Source: JBCBCP01 sp039178165
Lineage (GTDB): Bacteria > Pseudomonadota > Alphaproteobacteria > Rhodobacterales > Rhodobacteraceae
DNA length: 33,281 nt
NCBI GenBank assembly: GCA_039178165.1
Contig: JBCDFL010000011.1
Span: forward strand, 1-33,281
Direction of reading: 5' to 3'
A program made the position numbers and the translations under genes. Within the stretch, counting starts at the first letter, position 1. Every line of letters begins with the position of its first letter. Below the pieces are notes generated by a model. The model did no database searches and was not told where the DNA came from. It saw nothing but the letters and a program-made list of their open reading frames with translations. Shown here in pieces: positions 13,501 through 21,402 of this stretch.

Positions 13501-15060
13501 ATGTTGCGATCATTTAACATAGGCAGCTTAGCTCTATTTGCGTGCATCCTACCGGCCGGCGCCGCCGAGTTCGACTTTGCCGTCACCACTGACCCGCAGA
13601 CGATGGACCCCCATGCGGTCAACTCTGCCCCGGTGCTGGGCTTTCTGAACAACATCTACGAAGGCCTCGTGCGCCGCGGCAAGGACATGAGCATCGAGCC
13701 GTCCTTGGCCACGTCCTGGGCGCCGATCGGCGAAGGAGACGGCTGGCGCTTCACCCTGCGCCAGGGCGTGACCTTCCAAGACGGCAGCGCGTTCGACGCG
13801 GACGACGTGATCTTTTCCTACGAGCGGGCCTCGAGCGAAGAGGCTGACACCTCCAGTTGGTTCGCCCCGGTCAGTGAGGTCATCAAGGTGGACGATTTCA
13901 CCGTTGACATCATGACCACCGCGCCCAACCCGATTTTCCCCGACAGCATCGCAAACTGGATGATGATGGACAGCGGCTGGGCCCAGGCGAATGGCGCCGC
14001 GCGCCCGGACAAGGAAGCCGGAAATTACGCGACGCTGAACGCCAACGGCACCGGCCCCTTCCGCATCACCGCCCGCCAGCCGGATCTGGAGACGGTGCTG
14101 GAGCCGCATGCGGGCTGGTGGGGCGAGGTGGAGCATAACCTCACCCGCGTGACCATGACGCCGATCCAGAACCCGGCTACGGCTGTGGCCGCGCTGCTGT
14201 CGGGGGATGTGGATTTCATCAACCCCGTTCCGATCCAGGACGTCAGCCGCCTCAAGGCCCACGGCGGGATCGAGGTGATCCAGGGGATCGAAGCGCGTGT
14301 CATCATGCTAGGCTTCGACCAGCAGCCAGGCGCTGCCGAAAGCGGCCAGGGCGCAGGCGATATGTTCCTGGACACCAAGGCGCGGGAGGCCGTTGCTAAG
14401 GCGATCAATGTGCCCGCGATCTTGCAGACGATCATGCGCGGCAATGCCGAAGCCGCCAGCCAATTGGTCAGCCCCGCCATGCGCGGCTTCTCCGAGGCGA
14501 ACGCGGCCCCCGTGGCCTTTGACGTGGAGGCCGCACGCGCCCTCGTGGCGGAGGCTGGCCTTGCGGGCCAAAACATCGCCTTCAAATGCCCCAACGACCG
14601 CTATCTGAACGACGAGGCCGTGTGCCAGGCCATCACCGCGATGCTGACCCAGGCCGGCATGGACGTGACGCTGGATACGATGCCGGTGTCGAATTACTGG
14701 CCCGAGCTGCGCGCGGACAATTTCGACATGTACCTGCTGGGCTGGTCGCCCGGCACGTTCGATGCCGAACACCCGATCCGCTTCCTCGCCTCCACCCCCA
14801 ACGCGGACAAACGGCTGGGCAGTTGGAATTTCGGCGCCTATTCGAACGAGCGCATCGACGCGTTGCTGCCGCAGATCCAGTCGGAGATTGACGACACGGC
14901 ACGTCAGGCGATGCTGGACGAAGCCGCCGCAATCCTGCAAGCGGAAACGGCTTATGTGCCCCTCTATGTCCAGCCGCTGGTCTGGGGCATGCGCGCGGGC
15001 ATCGAGGTGACGCAGCGGCCGGACAACTTCTTCATCCTGCGCTGGGTGACGGTAAATTAA
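13501..15060 (+). CDS. Second periplasmic substrate-binding protein of the ABC importer (SBP 2)
   Basis: The protein has 519 residues from the ATG at 13501, preferred for AGAGGA upstream and because a signal peptide follows at once (MLRSFNIGSLALFACILPAG, cut near GAAEF). An in-frame ATG at 13474 with GGAG upstream would add nine residues. It is a family 5 binding protein and a diverged paralogue of SBP 1: both share TPIQN..T.VAALLSG and CPNDRY.NDEA.CQA. The signal-peptide codons are AT-rich like the preceding insert, while codons from about 13550 on return to the host pattern. The permease gene follows after 48 bases. Which binding protein feeds the permease, or whether both do, is not shown by sequence. 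Confidence 0.88.
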   Translation: MLRSFNIGSLALFACILPAGAAEFDFAVTTDPQTMDPHAVNSAPVLGFLNNIYEGLVRRGKDMSIEPSLATSWAPIGEGDGWRFTLRQGVTFQDGSAFDADDVIFSYERASSEEADTSSWFAPVSEVIKVDDFTVDIMTTAPNPIFPDSIANWMMMDSGWAQANGAARPDKEAGNYATLNANGTGPFRITARQPDLETVLEPHAGWWGEVEHNLTRVTMTPIQNPATAVAALLSGDVDFINPVPIQDVSRLKAHGGIEVIQGIEARVIMLGFDQQPGAAESGQGAGDMFLDTKAREAVAKAINVPAILQTIMRGNAEAASQLVSPAMRGFSEANAAPVAFDVEAARALVAEAGLAGQNIAFKCPNDRYLNDEAVCQAITAMLTQAGMDVTLDTMPVSNYWPELRADNFDMYLLGWSPGTFDAEHPIRFLASTPNADKRLGSWNFGAYSNERIDALLPQIQSEIDDTARQAMLDEAAAILQAETAYVPLYVQPLVWGMRAGIEVTQRPDNFFILRWVTVN

Positions 15061-15108
15061 CCAATGCCGGGCTAGGGGCTAATCCTGGCCCGCCATGCAA
15101 GGACGACG

Positions 15109-16077
15109 ATGCTTTCCTTCATCATCAAACGAGTGCTGCAATCGGTGCTGGTGCTGCTGATTACCGGCCTCGTGGCCTTTTCGATGTTCACCTTCGTGGG
15201 CGACCCGATCGACAACATGCTAGGCCAGGAACGCACGATGGAAGATGTGGAGCGGCTGCGCGAGCAGCTGGGCCTCGATCAGCCCTTTGTCGTGCAGTAT
15301 TACCGCTTCCTCGAGCAGGCGGTGCAGGGCAATTTCGGCGTCTCCTACCGCCAGGGCCGCCCGGTGGCGGAGATCCTGCTAGAACGCGCGCCGGCCACGC
15401 TGGAGCTGGCGGCGGTGTCGGGCCTCTTTGCGATTATCTTCGGGATCGCGCTGGGGGTCTTCACCGCAATCCGGCGGCGCGGCGTGGCGGCGAACGTGAT
15501 CATGTCCGCCTCCCTCATCGGGGTGTCGTTGCCGACGTTCCTAATTGGGATTTTGCTGATCTACCTCTTTAGTGTGGAGCTTGGCTGGCTGCCCTCCTTC
15601 GGACGCGGCGACACGGTTCCGATCGGCGGCTGGTCCACAGGCTTTCTGACGGAATCGGGGCTGAAGGCGCTGGTCCTGCCGTCGATCACGCTGGGCCTCT
15701 ACCAGATGACGCTGATCATGCGCCTCGTTCGGTCGGAGATGCTGGAGGTACTGCGCCAGGACTATATCCGCTTTGCTCGCGCCCGGGGCCTCAGTGACCG
15801 GGTCATCAACTTCCGCCACGCGCTCAAGAACACGATGGTGCCGGTGATCACGGTGATTGGTCTGCAGCTTGGCTCCATCATCGCCTTCGCGATCATCACG
15901 GAGACGGTCTTCCAATGGCCGGGCGTGGGCCTTCTGTTCATCAACGCGATCCAGTTCGTCGATATCCCTGTCATGGCCGCTTATTTGATGCTGATTTCGG
16001 TGATGTTCGTGGGGATCAACCTGCTGGTGGACATCCTCTATGCCTTCATCGACCCACGCCTGAGGGTCACGGCATGA
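15109..16077 (+). CDS. ABC importer permease, DppB/OppB type
   Basis: The protein has 322 residues with six predicted membrane segments, starting MLSFIIKRVLQSVLVLL as is usual for DppB-like permeases. The cytoplasmic coupling loop YIRFARARGLSDRVINFRHA (about 222-241) is the EAA-type motif that touches the ATPase. It ends with DILYAFIDPRLR. The stop overlaps the start of the next permease (ATGA), so the two are translationally coupled. Together with the next permease and the ATPase it forms the inner-membrane importer for peptides or related solutes. Confidence 0.93.
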   Translation: MLSFIIKRVLQSVLVLLITGLVAFSMFTFVGDPIDNMLGQERTMEDVERLREQLGLDQPFVVQYYRFLEQAVQGNFGVSYRQGRPVAEILLERAPATLELAAVSGLFAIIFGIALGVFTAIRRRGVAANVIMSASLIGVSLPTFLIGILLIYLFSVELGWLPSFGRGDTVPIGGWSTGFLTESGLKALVLPSITLGLYQMTLIMRLVRSEMLEVLRQDYIRFARARGLSDRVINFRHALKNTMVPVITVIGLQLGSIIAFAIITETVFQWPGVGLLFINAIQFVDIPVMAAYLMLISVMFVGINLLVDILYAFIDPRLRVTA

Positions 16078-16979
16078 GACGGTTTTTCCAAAGCGATCTG
16101 TTCTATGCGTTCCGTACCAGTCCCGTGGCTTTGGTGTCCTTTGGCGTGACGGTTCTGCTGGTCCTGTCGGCGGTACTCGCGCCGCTGATCGCGCCGACGA
16201 ATCCCTTTGATCCGTCGAGCCTGAACCTGATGAACGGCTTCACCCCGCCCTCCGAGCCCAACGCCTTTACCGGCGACAGTTTCCTGATGGGCGCGGACGA
16301 CCAGGGGCGGGACGTGTTCTCTACCATCCTCTACGGCATGCGCATCTCCCTGTTCGTGGGCGTCGCGGCGGTGCTGCTGGCCATGGTGCTGGGCATCTTC
16401 CTGGGGCTCCTGTCGGGCTATGTCGGCGGCTGGACGGAGACGATCATCATGCGCGCGGCCGACGTGCAGCTGACCTTCCCGTCGATCTTGGTGGCGATGC
16501 TGATCTTTGGCGTGGCCAAGGGCGTCACGCCGGTCGAGTACCGCGACCAGATGGCGATCTGGGTGCTGATCCTGGCCATCGGTCTCAGCGATTGGGTGCA
16601 GTTTGCGCGCGTGGTGCGCGGCGCCACGCTGGTGGAGAAGTCGAAGGATTACGTCGCCGCCGCGCGCCTCATTGGCCGCTCGCCCATCACCATCATGATG
16701 CGGCATATCCTGCCGAACGTACTGTCGCCGGTGCTGGTGATCGCGACGATTTCGCTGGCGCTGGCGATCATAGCCGAAGCCACGCTGAGCTTTCTGGGCG
16801 TGGGCGCGCCGCCGACGCAGCCAAGCCTGGGCACGCTGATCCGCATCGGCCAGGGGTTCCTCTTCTCCGGCGAGTGGTGGATCCTCTTCTTTCCCGCCTG
16901 CACGCTCCTGGCGCTGGCGCTGGCGGTGAACCTGCTGGGCGACTGGCTGCGCGATGCACTGAATCCGAGGCTGCGATGA
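16074..16979 (+). CDS. ABC importer permease, DppC/OppC type
   Basis: The protein has 301 residues from the ATG at 16074 that shares bases with the previous stop. A cytoplasmic N-terminal stretch precedes the first membrane helix (VSFGVTVLLVLSAVLAPLIA), as usual for DppC. The periplasmic segment has MGADDQGRDVFSTILYGMR, a family signature. The EAA loop is YVAAARLIGRSPITIMMRHI, and the end is GDWLRDALNPRLR. It is the partner of the preceding DppB-type subunit. A 130-base spacer with a structured repeat separates it from the ATPase gene. Confidence 0.93.
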   Translation: MRRFFQSDLFYAFRTSPVALVSFGVTVLLVLSAVLAPLIAPTNPFDPSSLNLMNGFTPPSEPNAFTGDSFLMGADDQGRDVFSTILYGMRISLFVGVAAVLLAMVLGIFLGLLSGYVGGWTETIIMRAADVQLTFPSILVAMLIFGVAKGVTPVEYRDQMAIWVLILAIGLSDWVQFARVVRGATLVEKSKDYVAAARLIGRSPITIMMRHILPNVLSPVLVIATISLALAIIAEATLSFLGVGAPPTQPSLGTLIRIGQGFLFSGEWWILFFPACTLLALALAVNLLGDWLRDALNPRLR

Positions 16980-17011
16980 TGATGATTGTTTCAGCGAAGG
17001 GCGAAGGGCGG

Positions 17012-17083
17012 GCCTGTCACGCGGGGTGGCGCGAAAGCGCCGCCCCAGGGGGGCGTGACGGCGCTGCCCGTCGTGCCGACGGG
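17012..17083. repeat. Structured intergenic repeat, copy B (permease-ATPase spacer)
   Basis: The outer stem GTCACGC (17015-17021) with GCGTGAC (17052-17058) encloses an inner hairpin GGGGTGGCG (17022-17030) with CGCCGCCCC (17037-17045). It is followed by GCCCGTC GTGCC GACGGGC (17065-17083). The inner hairpin and the 3' hairpin match copy A at 2208-2281, while the outer-stem bases differ on both sides and still pair. It fills most of the 130-base spacer between permease and ATPase genes. Confidence 0.7.
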
Positions 17084-17109
17084 CGAGTATCTAAGCGGAG
17101 AAGCTACAT

Positions 17110-18825
17110 ATGACCGACCCCGTCCTCTCCATCCGCAACCTGACTGTCGACATCCCAACACGCACCGGCCTGTTCCAGCCCGTGCGCGGCGTCTCCTACG
17201 ACATCAAACCGGGGGAAATCCGCGGCGTCGTCGGCGAGTCGGGCGCCGGCAAATCCATGACGGGCAATGCCGTGATCGGCCTGCTGGACCCGCCAGCGCG
17301 GATCAGTGAGGGCGAGATTTGGCTGAACGGGCGCCGTATCGACGGGCTGGACGCGGAGGAGAAACGCAGTCTCAGAGGCTCCGAGATCGCGATGATTTTC
17401 CAGGACCCGCTGACCTCGCTCAACCCCCTCTTCACCGTCGGCCAGCAGCTGGTGGAGACGATCCAGCTGCACCTCGGCCTCAGCGCCGCGCAGGCCAAAG
17501 AGCGCGCGTTGAAGCTGCTGACACGGGTGCGCATCCCGAACCCCACCGAGCGGTTCGACCAATACCCGCACCAATTCTCCGGCGGGATGCGGCAGCGGGT
17601 GGTGATCGCCCTCGCCCTCTGCTCAGAGCCGTCGGTTATCGTCGCGGACGAGCCAACGACCGCGCTGGACGTGAGCATCCAGGCCCAAGTGCTGGACCTG
17701 ATCAAGGAGCTCGCGCGCGAGCGGCAGGTCGGCGTGATCCTCGTCACCCACGATATGGGCGTGATCGCCGACACGACCGACCAGGTAACGGTCATGTATA
17801 ACGGCGAGGTCGTCGAACAGGGCAGCACGGCGCAGATCCTCGGCGCGCCGCAGCATGCCTATACCAAGAGCCTCATCGCCGCCGTCCCGCGACCCCAGGT
17901 CAAACTCCGCCGCTTCCCACAGGTCAGCTACGGCGGGCGCGAGACGGCGTTCAAGATCGAAGACCTCGCGCGCAACTGGGACCGCAGCGCGTCTTCGACC
18001 TCCGGCACATTGCTCGAGGTCAAAGACCTCACCAAACGGTTCCTGTCCAAAGGATCACTCTTTCCCTCCCGCCGCGAATACTTCACCGCTGTCGACCGGG
18101 TCAGCTTCGACATCAAAGATGGTGAAGTCTTTGGCCTGGTTGGGGAATCCGGCTCAGGCAAGTCCACCGTCGCGCGGATGATCGCGACGCTCTACCTCGT
18201 CGATGGCGGCACCGTGACCTTCGACGGGACGGAGATGACGGCGATGGATGCGGGCGGGATCGCCGCGTACCGCAAGCAGATCCAGATGATCTTCCAAGAC
18301 CCCTACTCGTCGCTCAACCCGCGCATGTCGGTGGGCGATATCGTGGCAGAGCCGCTGATCCACCACCGCATCCTGCCGCGGGCCGAGGTAGCGGGCCGCG
18401 TGCGCGAGCTTCTGGACCGCGTTGGCCTCGCCTCGGGCGCGCACCGCAAATACCCGCACGAATTCTCCGGCGGCCAGCGCCAGCGCATCTCCATCGCGCG
18501 CGCGCTCGCCACCCAGCCGCGCTTCCTGATCTGTGATGAGCCGACAAGCGCGCTCGACGTGTCGATCCAGGCGCAAATCCTCAACATTCTCAAGGACCTG
18601 CAAGAGCATCTGGGCCTGACCATGCTGTTCATCAGCCACGACCTGCCCGTCGTGCGCCAAATGTGCGACCGCGTCGGCGTCATGCGCACCGGCCAATTGG
18701 TAGAGGTGCAGGAGACGGCCGCCCTGTTCGAAGCCCCGCAATCGGACTACACCGCCGAACTACTGGAGCTGATGCCCCGCCTCGACCAACTGTCCGAAGA
18801 CGACATTGCCGCCCTGCGCGCCTAG
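17110..18825 (+). CDS. ABC importer ATPase with two nucleotide-binding domains (DppD-DppF fusion)
   Basis: The protein has 571 residues containing two complete ABC domains. Domain 1: Walker A GESGAGKS (about 42-49), signature FSGGMRQR (about 156-163), Walker B VIVADEPTTALD. Domain 2: Walker A GESGSGKS (about 344-351), signature FSGGQRQR (about 452-459), Walker B LICDEPTSALD. Each domain is followed by the oligopeptide-transporter C-terminal extension. Such fusions replace separate DppD and DppF subunits in many alphaproteobacteria. It powers the importer encoded upstream. Its TAG stop shares the four bases CTAG with the stop of the convergent gene at 18822. Confidence 0.94.
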   Translation: MTDPVLSIRNLTVDIPTRTGLFQPVRGVSYDIKPGEIRGVVGESGAGKSMTGNAVIGLLDPPARISEGEIWLNGRRIDGLDAEEKRSLRGSEIAMIFQDPLTSLNPLFTVGQQLVETIQLHLGLSAAQAKERALKLLTRVRIPNPTERFDQYPHQFSGGMRQRVVIALALCSEPSVIVADEPTTALDVSIQAQVLDLIKELARERQVGVILVTHDMGVIADTTDQVTVMYNGEVVEQGSTAQILGAPQHAYTKSLIAAVPRPQVKLRRFPQVSYGGRETAFKIEDLARNWDRSASSTSGTLLEVKDLTKRFLSKGSLFPSRREYFTAVDRVSFDIKDGEVFGLVGESGSGKSTVARMIATLYLVDGGTVTFDGTEMTAMDAGGIAAYRKQIQMIFQDPYSSLNPRMSVGDIVAEPLIHHRILPRAEVAGRVRELLDRVGLASGAHRKYPHEFSGGQRQRISIARALATQPRFLICDEPTSALDVSIQAQILNILKDLQEHLGLTMLFISHDLPVVRQMCDRVGVMRTGQLVEVQETAALFEAPQSDYTAELLELMPRLDQLSEDDIAALRA

Positions 18826-19301
18826 TGCAGCGGTGCCCGCGCCGGGTACGCCGCCCCGCTGGCGAAGGTCGTGAAGTGCCCCGCCTGACGCAGCAAGTCG
18901 GTCACGTCGTGCCCTTCGCACAGCAGCATGGCCGACGACGCCGCGAGCGAGGTGCGCGTGGCGCGGGTATGCTGCACCATCTGGATCAGGTGCCGTTCAT
19001 CCGCCGTCACGATGGCCGCACAGCACGGACAGCGTGGGTTGGAAAAGCGAAAGCACGACCGGCGCGCTGCGCGCATATGCTGGATCACGCGCAGTGCCTC
19101 GCGCATCGTCTCTGCGCTGCGCGGGCCCGGGAAGAAGGCGTCGGCATTCAGCACCGTGTTGATCCACGCGCTTTGATCGCCGGTGAAGGCGACCATGAAA
19201 TACCGCGCGGCGCTCAGAAAACCGAACTCGAACGGGTCGAGGTTCAGCGTGTCGATGCTTGTCTCATCGGCGCGGGGACGGGCGTTGCAGGGCTCAGTCA
19301 T
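18822..19301 (-). CDS. Unrecognised cysteine-containing protein
   Basis: The protein has 159 residues from the ATG at 19301, chosen for GGGAG upstream and because the longer open frame before it has low-quality sequence that another small gene occupies. No family was named. It has no signal peptide. It is mostly helical in appearance with an aromatic region (FEFGFLSAARYFMVAF) and a cysteine group: RSCFRF, then CPCC, and later LLCEGHD, which could bind a metal or an iron-sulfur cluster. It overlaps the small upstream gene (ATGACTGA) and shares CTAG stop bases with the convergent ATPase. Being divergent from hemP and an imelysin gene, a role in iron response is possible but only inferred. Confidence 0.65.
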   Translation of the reverse strand: MTEPCNARPRADETSIDTLNLDPFEFGFLSAARYFMVAFTGDQSAWINTVLNADAFFPGPRSAETMREALRVIQHMRAARRSCFRFSNPRCPCCAAIVTADERHLIQMVQHTRATRTSLAASSAMLLCEGHDVTDLLRQAGHFTTFASGAAYPARAPLH

Positions 19302-19473
19302 GACGGCGCTCCCAGGGCGGCGCGGCCCGGACGGGCGCGCGTACCGGCTGCAGCGCCCGCACCTCCCCCGAATGGTACAGGCCAAAGACCTCCCAAACCC
19401 CCGGCCGGGCCCCCAGCCCAAACGCGCTGGCCAAATGGTGCAGGCCCAGCATCCGAGCAACGTCACTGATCAT
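19294..19473 (-). CDS. Small unrecognised protein of 59 residues
   Basis: The ATG at 19473 is preceded by a strong AAGGAG site at ideal spacing. The frame runs 59 codons (MISDVARMLGLHHLASAFGL ... PPWERRHD) and its TGA overlaps the ATG of the next gene, so the two are translationally coupled. Composition includes a GVWEVFGLYHSGEVRAL segment that looks like a small beta-rich fold, and a Pro/Arg-rich tail. No family recognised. Context: first gene of a two-gene unit divergent from the hemP-imelysin genes; an inverted repeat (CTGTCA/TGACAG) lies just upstream. Confidence 0.55.
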   Translation of the reverse strand: MISDVARMLGLHHLASAFGLGARPGVWEVFGLYHSGEVRALQPVRAPVRAAPPWERRHD

Positions 19474-19489
19474 GCGGTCTCCTTCCGAT

Positions 19490-19509
19490 CTGTCACACCG
19501 GGCTGACAG
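19490..19509. promoter_or_regulatory. Inverted repeat upstream of the small two-gene unit
   Basis: CTGTCA (19490-19495) and TGACAG (19504-19509) are perfect complements with an 8-base spacer, placed directly upstream of the AAGGAG of the minus-strand gene at 19473. It could be an operator or a leader hairpin. The remaining gap up to 19686 has no gene I can support; it holds an AT-rich patch (19565-19582) that may be promoter sequence for the plus-strand genes. Confidence 0.35.
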
Positions 19510-19686
19510 GAGACTCTGCGGCTAGGCAGCCTTAAGTTGACAGGGTTACCCAGCCCCGTGCAAGCGAAACTTATTGTTTTTGTCGGGATTGACGCGCTGC
19601 AGCGATTCAATCAACATGAGCGCAATCGAAACAGGGCGCTGACCCGCGCGGCGCCCGTGCAGATCGCAACAACCGAGGCACTCGCT

Positions 19687-19854
19687 TTGACCCAAGCCCG
19701 CCGTCCGATCCAGCCGCCCGCGCCGGCGGCGTCCGCGCGGACAGATCGGCCCTGCCCGTCCGAAGTTCTGACGGCCGGGCTTAGCGGGCATCTCGGCGAC
19801 AGCGCCGATGTCGAAGCGCTGGTCGACCGGCTGCAGGCGGGGCGCGGCGAATGA
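19687..19854 (+). CDS. Possible small ORF upstream of hemP
   Basis: A TTG start at 19687 with GAGG 8 bases upstream opens 55 codons that end GRGE with the stop overlapping the hemP ATG (ATGA). The product has a Pro/Ala/Arg-rich N-terminal half and a helix-like end (SADVEALVDRLQAG). No family recognised. It may be a real coupled leader peptide or chance in high-GC DNA; the ATGA overlap is the main support. Confidence 0.3.
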   Translation: MTQARRPIQPPAPAASARTDRPCPSEVLTAGLSGHLGDSADVEALVDRLQAGRGE

Positions 19855-20015
19855 CGACGCCGCCCAAGCCCATCGCACCGCCCGAAAAGCCGGAGATGGA
19901 TACCTTTGATGCACGTGAGTTGATCAAAGATGGCCATCAGGTTGCGATTGTGCTCGATGATACGCGGTATGTGCTGCGCATTACGCGCGCTGGAAAACTC
20001 ATTCTCAACAAGTGA
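19851..20015 (+). CDS. hemP: HemP, hemin uptake protein
   Basis: The protein has 54 residues with the family ending YVLRITRAGKLILNK, close to the consensus Y.LR.TR.GKLILTK, after a Pro-rich start. Family knowledge: HemP (DUF2256-neighbouring small proteins, Pfam family hemin uptake protein hemP) is found beside haem and iron transport genes; in Bradyrhizobium and Burkholderia relatives it activates expression of haem-uptake genes and is itself controlled by iron regulators. The imelysin gene starts 37 bases downstream. Too short for many gene finders, but the motif is clear. Confidence 0.87.
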   Translation: MTTPPKPIAPPEKPEMDTFDARELIKDGHQVAIVLDDTRYVLRITRAGKLILNK

Positions 20016-20052
20016 GGGGCGTGCACGCCCCCGATCCCGGAAGGAAGTGACC

Positions 20053-21324
20053 ATGACACGGAAATCGACGACGGCCCTTTGCGGCGCCCTGCTTCTGGCC
20101 GGTCCGGCCCTGGCCGACGGCCATCTGAGCCAAGCGGCGGTCTTGGACAATTACGCCGACATCGCTCAGGCGAAATACGAAGACAGTCTGACCACCGCCA
20201 AAGCCCTGCAGGGCGCGGTGGACACACTGATCGCCTCCCCCTCTGCCGAGGCGCTGCAGGCGGCCAAGACCGCGTGGCTGGCCGCGCGCGTGCCCTACCA
20301 GCAATCCGAGGTCTACCGCTTCGGCAACGCCATCGTGGACGATTGGGAAGGCAAGGTGAACGCCTGGCCGCTCGACGAAGGCCTGATCGACTATGTCGAC
20401 GCCTCCTATGGCGGCGCGACGGACGAGAACGAATACGCCGTGCTGAACGTGGTGGCCAACGTCTCCTTCACGCTGTCGGGCACCGATGTGGACGCGGCTC
20501 AGATCACGCCCGCACTGCTGAAGAATGACCTGCACGAAGCGGACGCGGTCGAATCCAACGTCGCCACCGGCTATCACGCCATCGAATTCCTGCTGTGGGG
20601 TCAGGACCTGAACGGCCACGGCCCGGGCGCCGGCAACCGCCCCTGGACCGATTACGCCGCGGGTGACGCCTGCACCAACGGCAATTGCGACCGCCGCGGC
20701 GACTACCTCAAGGCGGCGACCGACCTGCTGGTCACGGACCTGGAATGGATGGCCAGCCAGTGGACCGACGGCGGCGCCGCGCGCGCGGCCCTGATGGAGG
20801 ACGAGGCCGCCGGCATCTCCGCCATCCTGACCGGCATGGGCTCGCTGTCCTACGGCGAGCAGGCGGGCGAGCGGATGAAGCTTGGCGTGATGCTGAACGA
20901 TCCGGAAGAAGAGCACGATTGCTTCGCCGACAACACGCATAACAGCCACTTCTACGACGCGCTGGGCATCCGCAACGTCTACCTCGGCAGCTACACGCGG
21001 ATCGACGGCTCCGTCGTGTCCGGCCCGTCGCTGTCGCAACTGGTCGCGGCGGCCGATAGCGGCGTCGATGCGGAGCTGACCACGAAGCTCAACGCCACCA
21101 TGCTGGAAATGTCTGAGATGAAGACCGCCGCAGAGGCCGGCTTTAGCTACGACATGATGCTGGAACGCGGCAATGAGGCCGGCGAGGCGCTGATCATGGG
21201 CGCGGTGAACGCGTTGGTCGATCAGACCCGCTCGATCGAGCGCGCCGTGGCAGTCTTGGGCGTCGACGCAATCGAATTCGAAGGCTCCGACAGCTTGGAC
21301 AACCCCAGCGCGGTCTTCGAGTAA
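20053..21324 (+). CDS. Imelysin-family periplasmic iron-regulated protein (IrpA/ICMP-like)
   Basis: The protein has 423 residues from the ATG at 20053, with GGAAGGAA upstream and a signal peptide (MTRKSTTALCGALLLAGPALADG). It carries the imelysin GxHxxE motif as GYHAIEFLLWG with His175 and Glu178, and has duplicated helical-bundle character. A pair of cysteines (DACTNGNCDRR) lies after this motif. Family knowledge: imelysin/M75 proteins are iron-induced and related to the EfeO periplasmic iron-binding domain; the supposed peptidase activity is doubtful. It follows hemP and is followed by a strong hairpin and a DUF1289 gene. A second, shorter imelysin is encoded at 24402. Confidence 0.9.
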   Translation: MTRKSTTALCGALLLAGPALADGHLSQAAVLDNYADIAQAKYEDSLTTAKALQGAVDTLIASPSAEALQAAKTAWLAARVPYQQSEVYRFGNAIVDDWEGKVNAWPLDEGLIDYVDASYGGATDENEYAVLNVVANVSFTLSGTDVDAAQITPALLKNDLHEADAVESNVATGYHAIEFLLWGQDLNGHGPGAGNRPWTDYAAGDACTNGNCDRRGDYLKAATDLLVTDLEWMASQWTDGGAARAALMEDEAAGISAILTGMGSLSYGEQAGERMKLGVMLNDPEEEHDCFADNTHNSHFYDALGIRNVYLGSYTRIDGSVVSGPSLSQLVAAADSGVDAELTTKLNATMLEMSEMKTAAEAGFSYDMMLERGNEAGEALIMGAVNALVDQTRSIERAVAVLGVDAIEFEGSDSLDNPSAVFE

Positions 21325-21330
21325 GCCTCC

Positions 21331-21363
21331 CGCCCGCACGCGCCTCCCTCGGGCGTGCGGGCG
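21331..21363 (+). terminator. Hairpin after the imelysin gene
   Basis: CGCCCGCACGC (21331-21341) pairs fully with GCGTGCGGGCG (21353-21363), 11 bp with an 11-base loop, starting 7 bases after the stop. No T-run follows, so it may be a factor-dependent end or a stability element before the DUF1289 gene. Confidence 0.5.
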
Positions 21364-21402
21364 CCCCCAGCCATGGCCCAGCCGGGCCCAGCGAGGTCTC
21401 AA

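Larger units (their letters stand above)
11467..13550. mobile_element. Lower-GC insert between the two binding-protein genes
   Basis: Composition changes right after the SBP 1 hairpin and changes back within the signal-peptide codons of SBP 2. As samples counted by hand, the row 12661-12720 has 27 G+C of 60, while 10561-10620 has 37 of 60. The block holds the two unrecognised ORFs and about 150 bases of non-coding DNA. No integrase, transposase, terminal repeat or target-site duplication was seen, so the means of acquisition is unknown and mobile element here means only probable foreign DNA. Confidence 0.5.

Noticed and set aside
11467..13550. A transposon or integrative element with recognisable ends
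   Set aside because: No integrase, transposase, terminal inverted repeat, tRNA gene or target duplication was found at either edge.
19302..19466. N-terminal extension of the 159-residue protein up to 19466
   Set aside because: The extension is Trp/Gly/Arg/Cys-rich and overlaps a better small ORF (19294-19473) with a strong AAGGAG site.
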